From Thiobacillus sp. (GTDB taxonomy: Bacteria; Pseudomonadota; Gammaproteobacteria; Burkholderiales; Thiobacillaceae), in assembly GCA_003510325.1 (NCBI GenBank), contig DONB01000170.1, positions 6,010-12,190 on the forward strand: a DNA stretch of 6,181 nt, read 5' to 3'. Made by a program: the position numbers and the translations under genes. The notes beneath the pieces were generated by a model. That model worked only from the letters and a program-made list of their open reading frames with translations, was not told where the DNA came from and made no database searches. This document shows positions 1 through 5,079 of the stretch, in pieces (position 1 is the stretch's first letter; the number at the start of each line of letters is the position of its first letter).

Positions 1-1027
1 CGCCCTGGGCGAGAGCGAGATACTGCGGACTGGCAGCGGATTCGTCCGAGAGGTAGACAATAGGAATGAGATCATGCCGGCCGTCGCCACGCAGGATGGC
101 CGCCAGCTCGGGTCCGCTGCATTGCGGCATGTCCATGTCGAGCAGCAGAAGTTCGGCAGAAAAGCTGCCCAGCAGGTCGGGCACCTCGAGTGGGTTGTCC
201 GTCTCGCGCACCTCCATGCCGGCTTCGCGCAGGATCAGCGATTGCGCGGCGAGCTGGTCGGGATCGTCATCAACCAGCAGCACCCGGTAGGATTGGGTCG
301 ATGCGAGCTTCTCCGAGCCGGCCAGACTGCGAAGCAGGGCTTCGCGAGTGACCGGTATGCTCAGATAGCGGGTAGCGCCGGCACGGTAGGCAGCGAGCTT
401 GGATTCGATGTCCTGTCGTGACGACAGGAAAATGAGGGGCGCGTCCGGAAACCGTAGCGCCTTCATCTCGGCGACCGGTTTTACTGCTGCGCTGTCGTTG
501 CCGAATGAGTCCAGGTCCACGATCAGCGCCACCGGGCTGCCCCCATCACCGAAGATTTCAGCGCAATCTGCCAGATGGTTGACCACGGCCACCCGATACC
601 CGCCGTCTTCAAGCACCGTGCGCAGCCAGAGCGTGCGCTCGGCATCGGTACCGAGTACAGCGATCTGGAGAGGCAGGCGAGCCTCCGTCGACGGTACGAA
701 ACCGTAAACCGGATTGTCCGCGGCCGCTGCGAGCCGGGCCAGCGCCTTGTGCAACGCGAAGAGCCTGGGTTCGTCCACCCGTCCCTCAGCTGGCAGACTG
801 GCCGCCACGGTTTCCAGTTTGCGCGCGGCAGCCGAAACTTCCATCAGGCGATGCACGCCAGCCGCGCCGACCAGACTATGCGTGGCATGCTCCAGCAGCT
901 TGCCTGCACCTTTCTCGCCCTGCGCGATCTTCACCAGAAACTGCTCCAGCATGTCGATGCGTGCGGGCAGCATGGTGATGAATTCGTTGCGCAGGCGAGT
1001 GAGGGTGGCCTCGATCGAAGTGGGCAT
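1..1027 (-). CDS. Hpt and double-receiver phosphorelay protein, 3' end cut off by the window edge
   Basis: Reading leftward from ATG 1027-1025 there are 342 codons without a stop, and the frame is open at position 1. Residues about 1-105 look like a histidine phosphotransfer domain: a helical stretch with THSLVGAAG, His50 being the likely phospho-histidine; the usual Lys of HSLKG is Val53. Residues about 120-235 resemble a receiver (IAVLGTDAE, LIVDLD with Asp171, FLSS) but lack the invariant Lys, YLSIPV having Ile224 in its place, so it is probably degenerate. Residues 247 onward form a second receiver with an acidic pocket VLLVDDD (253-255), phospho-acceptor Asp297 in LLLDMDMP and Ser327 in YLSDE. 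What follows is off the window; an output domain such as GGDEF is possible but unseen. The start lies 23 bp after the stop of the upstream response regulator and has no clear Shine-Dalgarno, suggesting an operon with translational coupling. It probably receives phosphate from a separate kinase and relays it within the cytoplasm. Confidence 0.85.
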   Translation of the reverse strand, partial: MPTSIEATLTRLRNEFITMLPARIDMLEQFLVKIAQGEKGAGKLLEHATHSLVGAAGVHRLMEVSAAARKLETVAASLPAEGRVDEPRLFALHKALARLAAAADNPVYGFVPSTEARLPLQIAVLGTDAERTLWLRTVLEDGGYRVAVVNHLADCAEIFGDGGSPVALIVDLDSFGNDSAAVKPVAEMKALRFPDAPLIFLSSRQDIESKLAAYRAGATRYLSIPVTREALLRSLAGSEKLASTQSYRVLLVDDDPDQLAAQSLILREAGMEVRETDNPLEVPDLLGSFSAELLLLDMDMPQCSGPELAAILRGDGRHDLIPIVYLSDESAASPQYLALAQG

Positions 1028-1050
1028 GAGGGACAGGAAGGGGATGGAAC

Positions 1051-1662
1051 TTAACGCACGGACTGCCGAAGAGTGTGCTCGACGATATGCTTAAGCACCC
1101 CGAGCGGGATGGGCTTGGAATAGACCGGAATGTCAGCCGGCAGGCCGCCATGCGCTTCGATTTCCGTTGCGGCCAGCGCGGTCACCACAATGATTGCGGG
1201 AACGCTTATCTCCGTATTCTGCGTCAGCCGCCGGATCATCTCGAAACCGTCCATTCCCGGCATGGAAAGATCGGCAATCACCAGTTCCGGGGCGTACTTG
1301 CCCACCTTGAGCAGTCCGTCGAAACCGTCCTCGGCCAGGTAAAGCCTCACCGGCAGTTTCCATTCGGCGAATTTCATCCGGTACATCTCGCGTTGTACGG
1401 GTTCGTCCTCGACGATGAGCACGCTGTGCGTGTGTTCGGGCCGCCCTTTCGCGGCAGACGGACGCTGTCCGGCCAGCATGGCATCGACTGCCTCGCTTGG
1501 TATCCGGCGGTGCCCACCCGCGGTTTTCCAGGCCGACAGGACGCCCGACTCGACCCATAGCTGGATGGTCGTGATCGACACGCCGATTTTGCGTGCAGCC
1601 TCGCGGGTTGTGTAGAAATTGTAGGTTGCTTGATCGGGCATGGTGGGTTTCATTTTTAACAC
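1051..1662 (-). CDS. Response regulator with N-terminal MerR/excisionase-like HTH and C-terminal receiver
   Basis: The protein has 203 residues. Residues about 16-63 form a winged helix-turn-helix of the MerR/BldC/excisionase type: YTTREAARKIGVS, TIQLWVESG, then the wing motif TAGGHRRIP (47-55). After a short linker (64-79), residues 80-200 are a complete receiver: VLIVEDE with acidic Glu85/Asp86, phospho-acceptor Asp131 in ADLSMPGMDG, Thr161 in VVTALA and Lys183 in YSKPI. All catalytic residues of a functional phospho-receiver are therefore present. The domain order is the reverse of most DNA-binding response regulators. The start chosen is GTG 1662-1660, because AAGGTG ends 7 nt upstream of it; ATG at 1653 or 1641 are alternatives that leave the HTH intact. 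It is the first gene of a probable two-gene operon with the Hpt/receiver gene and is divergent from the chemoreceptor. The likely role is phosphorylation-controlled DNA binding; the cognate kinase and targets cannot be seen. Confidence 0.9.
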   Translation of the reverse strand: MLKMKPTMPDQATYNFYTTREAARKIGVSITTIQLWVESGVLSAWKTAGGHRRIPSEAVDAMLAGQRPSAAKGRPEHTHSVLIVEDEPVQREMYRMKFAEWKLPVRLYLAEDGFDGLLKVGKYAPELVIADLSMPGMDGFEMIRRLTQNTEISVPAIIVVTALAATEIEAHGGLPADIPVYSKPIPLGVLKHIVEHTLRQSVR

Positions 1663-1884
1663 TTAAGGACACCTTGGTCGATCCCCGGTGTGGATTTGTG
1701 ATTTAAAAACAACATACTCCCAAAAACCCAGATTAATATATTTATCGTTTTTTTTATTTTTAATATATTTTGCCGTTATGCATCGGGTGGGCGCTTCATT
1801 TGCATGCAGGCCGCCCCTTCGAGCACGACTTTAAAGGTTGGCTTTCCACACGCAAATCGAACTTATCAGGGAGAGGTACAAGCA
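1663..1884. promoter_or_regulatory. Divergent intergenic region with AT-rich promoter island
   Basis: This 222-bp spacer separates the minus-strand response regulator from the plus-strand chemoreceptor and should hold both promoters. About 1690-1771 is strikingly AT-rich against its surroundings, with an 8-T run (1748-1755) and TAATAT (1761-1766). I cannot assign a convincing sigma-70 pair on either strand. For the chemoreceptor there is a sigma-28-like -35 TAAAGGTT (1832-1839) followed 12 nt later by GCAAATCG (1852-1859), only a half-match to the flagellar -10 GCCGATAA, so it is weak. The ribosome binding site AGGGAGAGG (1868-1876) lies 8 nt before the chemoreceptor ATG at 1885. AAGGTG on the minus strand lies 7 nt before the GTG at 1662. 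Confidence 0.5.
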
Positions 1885-3561
1885 ATGCGCACCAACTTGC
1901 CGGTCACCAATGTCGAATACATCCTGAAGGACACCGAAACGGTGGTGTCGAAGACGGACCTCCACGGCAACATTACCTACGTCAACCAGGACTTCGTCAA
2001 CATCAGCGGGTTCAGCGAGGAAGAACTGCTCGGCGCGCCGCAGAACATCGTGCGCCACCCCGACATGCCGGTCGAAGCCTTTGCGGATTTCTGGCATACC
2101 ATCCGGAGCGGCAAGGCATGGACCGGCCTGGTGAAGAACCGCTGCAAGAATGGCGACCATTACTGGGTCGAGGCCAACGCTGCGCCCCTCATCGAAAACG
2201 GCCAGGTCATCGGCTACACATCGATCCGCACCAAACCAAGCCGGGATGCAGTCCAGGCCGCCGAGGCCGCTTACCGCGCCGTCAAGGCCGGCGACACGTC
2301 CCTGAAAATCCAGGAAGGCAACGCGGTGCGGCCGTCGTTGCTCGACCGCTGCTGCATGAACGCGCTGGATGACCTGTCGCTGAAATCCATTCTGGTGATG
2401 GCAACGGTATCGATGGTCGTCCTGTTCGGTTTCATCGCCGCCATCGGCTGGATACTCGCCGTCGAAACCAGCCATGCACTGGCCCCTTGGCTCGAAGTAG
2501 CCGCCGCCGTCGGCATCCCCCTGGCCATCGTGTTCGGCATCATGTGCCATCGCCTCGTCGTCGTCCCGCTCGACCGCACGCGCATCGACATCGACCGCAT
2601 GAGTTCCGGCGACCTCACCGGACGCATCCACGCCAGCGGTACCGGCGAAGTCCAGCGCATGATGCAGGCACTGCGCATCCTGCAGATCAACATCAAGCTG
2701 CTGGTTGGCCAAATCAAACAGGGCACCGAAATCGTCAACGCCGGCGCCGGCGAGATCGCCTCCGGGAACGCCGACCTGTCCTCGCGGACCGAATCGCAGG
2801 CTTCCTCGCTCGAAGAGACTGCCAGCTCCATGGAAGAGCTGACCAGCACTGTCAGGCAGAACGCCGAGAATGCACACCAGGCCAACCAGCTCGTCGTCTC
2901 GACCGCTGAGGTCGCAGTCAAGGGCGGTGAAGTCGTCCATCAGGTCGTCGACACCATGGCCTCGATCAAGGACAGTTCGAAGAAGATCGCCGACATCATC
3001 GGCGTCATCGACGGCATTGCCTTTCAGACCAACATCCTCGCGCTGAACGCCGCGGTCGAGGCCGCGCGTGCCGGCGAACAAGGCCGCGGCTTCGCCGTGG
3101 TCGCCTCCGAAGTCAGGAACCTTGCCCAGCGCTCGGCCGGTGCAGCCAAGGAAATCAAGGCCCTGATCGAGGATTCGGTGGGCAAGGTCGACGCCGGCAG
3201 CGAACTGGCGGACGAAGCAGGCGTCGCCATGAACGAGATCGTCACCTCGGTCAAGCGCGTCGCCGCCATCATGAGCGAGATCGCTTCCGCAAGCCAGGAA
3301 CAAAGCGCCGGCATCGAGCAGGTCAACCAGGCAGTCGGGCAGATGGACGAGATCACCCAGCAGAACGCCGCACTGGTGGAAGAAGCCGCCGCGGCTTCCG
3401 AGAGCATGCAGGTGCAGGCGCAGAAACTGGCCGATCTGGTCGAAGTCTTCCGCCTGGTGCAGGGCGGGGCGGTGCAACGACCGGCCCACAATGCGCGCGT
3501 TGCGCTCCTGCCGAAGGCAAAACGGCCCTTGACTGCCTTGCCCGCAAGGATGGCTAGCTGA
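1885..3561 (+). CDS. Aer-like PAS-containing methyl-accepting chemotaxis protein
   Basis: This is a 558-residue inner-membrane chemoreceptor, probably an energy or redox (aerotaxis) sensor that signals to CheA/CheW. The PAS domain spans residues about 10-118 and includes [11 protein letters not shown] with Asn34, VRHPDMP (56-62), W79, N85 and GDHYW (90-94). The VRHPDMP positions coincide with those of E. coli Aer, where residues of this region are needed for FAD binding. Two hydrophobic helices follow (about 168-192 and 203-221) with a short loop and no large periplasmic domain, then HAMP (about 222-272). The cytoplasmic coiled coil has the [13 protein letters not shown] methylation-helix segment (307-319) and a perfectly recognisable hairpin tip, [19 protein letters not shown] (377-395). 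No NWETF-type CheR/CheB tether is present at the C-terminus, which ends PARMAS. The start at ATG 1885 has a good ribosome binding site and matches Aer N-termini; ATG 1804 would add 27 residues unlike the family. Confidence 0.95.
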   Translation: MRTNLPVTNVEYILKDTETVVSKTDLHGNITYVNQDFVNISGFSEEELLGAPQNIVRHPDMPVEAFADFWHTIRSGKAWTGLVKNRCKNGDHYWVEANAAPLIENGQVIGYTSIRTKPSRDAVQAAEAAYRAVKAGDTSLKIQEGNAVRPSLLDRCCMNALDDLSLKSILVMATVSMVVLFGFIAAIGWILAVETSHALAPWLEVAAAVGIPLAIVFGIMCHRLVVVPLDRTRIDIDRMSSGDLTGRIHASGTGEVQRMMQALRILQINIKLLVGQIKQGTEIVNAGAGEIASGNADLSSRTESQASSLEETASSMEELTSTVRQNAENAHQANQLVVSTAEVAVKGGEVVHQVVDTMASIKDSSKKIADIIGVIDGIAFQTNILALNAAVEAARAGEQGRGFAVVASEVRNLAQRSAGAAKEIKALIEDSVGKVDAGSELADEAGVAMNEIVTSVKRVAAIMSEIASASQEQSAGIEQVNQAVGQMDEITQQNAALVEEAAAASESMQVQAQKLADLVEVFRLVQGGAVQRPAHNARVALLPKAKRPLTALPARMAS

Positions 3562-3592
3562 TCACACCTGCATAACAGGGTGAGATCAAGAC

Positions 3593-3617
3593 AATGCCGT
3601 CCCATACGGCATTCTTT
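3593..3617 (+). terminator. Rho-independent-type terminator after the chemoreceptor
   Basis: AATGCCGT (3593-3600) and ACGGCATT (3606-3613) form a perfect 8-bp stem around the 5-nt loop CCCAT, followed by CTTT. It lies 31 bp after the chemoreceptor TGA, the right place to end that transcript. The T-tract is short, so termination may be only moderate. Confidence 0.7.
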
Positions 3618-3877
3618 GTGAGTGCGCACCCGGATCATTAAAAGTGACCCGCCAGGACTCAGAGAGCCATCTTCATTCATGGGCATCTACGCTACGGCCT
3701 CCGTCACTTATTAAAGTAAATTGGCAAACCATGAAATTAACATATTGATAATATAAGTTATTCGTTGACACGACATTCCGGGTTCCTTCGTCACGTTCAA
3801 ACGCCTGTGCAAACTGCCAACACCGACTCAAATCAATCCAAGCTCAGGTAAAAACCTTTTCTCATCCTCCTGAGCCC

Positions 3878-3899
3878 CAGGGCAACCCCTGTTAATTTT
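3878..3899 (+). terminator. Possible weak intrinsic terminator in the non-coding strip
   Basis: CAGGG (3878-3882) and CCCTG (3887-3891) form a 5-bp stem with a 4-nt loop, followed by TTAATTTT. The shape is terminator-like, but no gene sits just upstream, so it would serve only an unrecognised small transcript or read-through from the chemoreceptor. The stem is short and chance occurrence is likely. Confidence 0.25.
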
Positions 3900-4056
3900 G
3901 CCTGGCAGCGTGAGACATGAGCCAGCCGCCGACCACATTATTTCCAGTGTCATTCGCACCCGGAACCTCGACCGCCGAATCTTTGATTATCGAGCAGGCC
4001 GAACGATGGGCCCAAAACGGGACGCTTTTTCGGGGTCGGAAATAGGGCGTTTCAAG

Positions 4057-4075
4057 ACCGGCACGAATTGCCGGT
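4057..4075. repeat. Perfect 7-bp hairpin just left of the dif-like site
   Basis: ACCGGCA (4057-4063) and TGCCGGT (4069-4075) flank the loop CGAAT. The hairpin ends 11 bp before the dif-like site. It has no proper T-tract after it (TTCCCGTTATTG), so it is an uncertain terminator; it could alternatively be a protein-binding palindrome on the chromosomal side of the junction. Confidence 0.5.
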
Positions 4076-4086
4076 TCCCGTTATTG

Positions 4087-4114
4087 ACTTCGCATAATGT
4101 ATATTAGCGGTTTC
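4087..4114 (+). other. dif: dif-like Xer recombination site with a divergent XerD-side arm (probable element-chromosome junction)
   Basis: Aligned with the 28-bp E. coli dif as I know it, the XerC-side arm is ACTTCGCATAA (8 of 11 identical), the central hexamer is TGTATA (6 of 6) and the XerD-side arm is TTAGCGGTTTC (only the inner TTA identical, 3 of 11). Sixteen consecutive bases, CGCATAATGTATATTA (4091-4106), are identical to dif. XerC and XerD act on such sites to resolve chromosome dimers, and several phages and islands exploit them for integration. A site with one canonical arm and one replaced arm is what an integrated element leaves at one junction. The canonical arm faces the GC-rich chromosomal genes and the replaced arm faces parA/parB, as that model predicts. 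The alternative is a lineage-specific or decayed dif. A chance 16-base match in 6 kb is very improbable. Confidence 0.8.
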
Positions 4115-4218
4115 TGATATGCCGCTCTTTGGAGTAACGCGCTAACTCAAGCCTGCTGCGGGTTCCGCAGCATCCAGACTAGTTATGTCCATGTCCCTCG
4201 TTAAACCTGGGGAGGGAT
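4107..4218 (+). promoter_or_regulatory. parA leader and presumed promoter/operator region
   Basis: These 112 bp between the dif core and parA contain no gene. AGCGG (4106-4110) and CCGCT (4122-4126) form a short stem overlapping the divergent dif arm. The main feature is the stronger palindrome at 4154-4172. The ribosome binding site GGGGAGG (4209-4215) precedes the parA ATG at a rather short distance. I could not assign a convincing -35/-10 pair; the dif core itself contains the -10-like TATATT (4100-4105) without a matching -35. ParA/ParB operons are usually autoregulated, so an operator here is plausible but inferred. Confidence 0.4.
4154..4172. repeat. Perfect 8-bp palindrome upstream of parA
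   Basis: TGCTGCGG (4154-4161), loop GTT, and CCGCAGCA (4165-4172) form a compact GC-rich hairpin about 46 bp before the parA start. No T-tract follows, so it is not an obvious terminator. By position it could be a ParB-binding centromere-like site, a parA operator or an RNA leader structure. It does not match the chromosomal parS consensus TGTTTCACGTGAAACA. Confidence 0.6.
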
Positions 4219-5079
4219 ATGATCAAGTTCACTGTACTGAGTACGAAGGGCGGGGTCGGTAAGACCACATTAGCAGCAAATCTTGGCGCACTCATGGCGG
4301 ACATGGGGCTGAGAGTCCTGCTTGTCGACGCTGATGTGCAGCCAGCGCTATCGAAATATTACCGTATTAAGCGCGAATCCCCGTTTGGCCTAACAAAAGT
4401 CATCACCACCGGATATGTCACTGAGGATTGCATCTCTCAGACGGTAATCGATGGGCTCGATGTAATCCGGTCGGACGATCCAGATGGCAGTCTCCAAACC
4501 TGGCTCCTGCATCGGATTGATCGCGGCGAACGACTTGGCAATGCCCTGAATTCCCCCGCCGTATCCGAAGACTATTACGACTGTGTCTTAATCGACACGC
4601 AGGGAACCGTGGGCCCACTGCAGGACACTGCCGCACTCGCCGCCACGCAGATCATTTCCCCAATCAAGCCGGAAATCCTGTCGGCACGTGAGTTCAAAAC
4701 GGGAACGATGGAACTGCTGGCGCGGCTTGAGCCATCACCAAACTCGAAATACAGGGTAGGGCCGGTCAAAGCAGTCATTTCGATGCAGGACCGGACTGCT
4801 GACGCGAGAATCATCGCGGAGTCGATCAGACAGGACTTCATCAAGCTGGGCGGACGGGTCACAGTCCTCGATACGGTAGTCCCAGACGCCAAGTCTTACA
4901 AGGAATCGGCCACCCTGTGTATCCCTGCGCACCGACATGAGCCGTCGCGCAAGGGCACGATGCCATCTGCCTATGAAACCATGCACGCACTCCTCTGGGA
5001 GTTGGTGCCGAGCCTTGCAGGGCATTACGCCGGATCGGAGGCAGCACAAGACCAAAGCCGTGACGGAGCTGAAGCATGA
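4219..5079 (+). CDS. parA: ParA/Soj-family partition ATPase (ICE type)
   Basis: The protein has 286 residues and begins directly with the deviant Walker A box STKGGVGKTT (8-17), with signature Lys10 and catalytic Lys15. Walker A' is LLVDADVQP (34-42, Asp37/Asp39) and Walker B is VLIDTQG (123-129, Asp126). There is no N-terminal HTH extension, so it is of the small Soj-like type. The STKGGVGKTTLAANLG beginning resembles the Soj/ParA of pKLC102/PAPI-1/SPI-7-type elements, where Soj is needed to keep the excised circular element. Cytoplasmic ParA binds DNA nonspecifically in its ATP state and, with ParB on its centromere, positions or retains the element. ATG 4219 is preceded by GGGGAGG. Its stop overlaps the start of parB (ATGA), so the two are co-translated. 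It is the first gene to the right of the dif-like junction. ParA identity is sure; the ICE subclass is by recall of sequence character. Confidence 0.95.
   Translation: MIKFTVLSTKGGVGKTTLAANLGALMADMGLRVLLVDADVQPALSKYYRIKRESPFGLTKVITTGYVTEDCISQTVIDGLDVIRSDDPDGSLQTWLLHRIDRGERLGNALNSPAVSEDYYDCVLIDTQGTVGPLQDTAALAATQIISPIKPEILSAREFKTGTMELLARLEPSPNSKYRVGPVKAVISMQDRTADARIIAESIRQDFIKLGGRVTVLDTVVPDAKSYKESATLCIPAHRHEPSRKGTMPSAYETMHALLWELVPSLAGHYAGSEAAQDQSRDGAEA

Larger units (their letters stand above)
3618..4086. other. Non-coding stretch between the chemoreceptor terminator and the dif-like site
   Basis: I see no credible gene in these 469 bp. The only sizeable open frame (TTG 3898 to 4107, 69 codons) has no ribosome binding site, no recognisable motif, and ends inside the dif-like site. 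The segment 3710-3765 is AT-rich. AAGTGAC (3642-3648) is inversely repeated as GTCACTT (3703-3709), with ATTAAA next to both copies, which might be remnant insertion-sequence end repeats but is weak. GCTCAGG (3842-3848) pairs with CCTGAGC (3869-3875). A perfect sigma-70 -35 hexamer TTGACA at 3765-3770 has no plausible -10 at the proper distance. A long gene-free strip is reasonable beside a dif site. Confidence 0.5.

Noticed and set aside
575..1094. Plus-strand open frames opposite the Hpt/receiver gene
   Set aside because: They are low-complexity shadows with no ribosome binding site, and the minus-strand frame carries clear phosphorelay motifs through the whole stretch.
1804..1884. Upstream ATG that would extend the chemoreceptor by 27 residues
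   Set aside because: There is no ribosome binding site, the extension does not resemble Aer N-termini, and ATG 1885 has AGGGAGAGG at good spacing.
1831..3489. Long minus-strand open frame (552 codons) opposite the chemoreceptor
   Set aside because: It is the antisense shadow of a high-GC gene; its translation is a repetitive Asp/Gly/Val-rich sequence with no domain, while the plus-strand protein is unmistakable.
3024..3686. Minus-strand 220-codon frame overlapping the chemoreceptor end
   Set aside because: Most of it is antisense to the conserved signalling domain, and its first 30 or so residues match nothing I recognise.
3735..3745. Possible second XerD half-site (AATTAACATAT, 9 of 11 to the dif arm on the opposite strand)
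   Set aside because: It lies in AT-rich DNA where such a match is expected by chance, and the adjoining centre and XerC arm do not match.
3765..3793. Promoter starting at the perfect -35 TTGACA
   Set aside because: The hexamer at 16-18 bp spacing is nothing like TATAAT and no gene follows.
3898..4107. 69-codon TTG-start frame ending in the dif-like site
   Set aside because: Weak start, no ribosome binding site, no motif, and its stop falls inside the recombination core.
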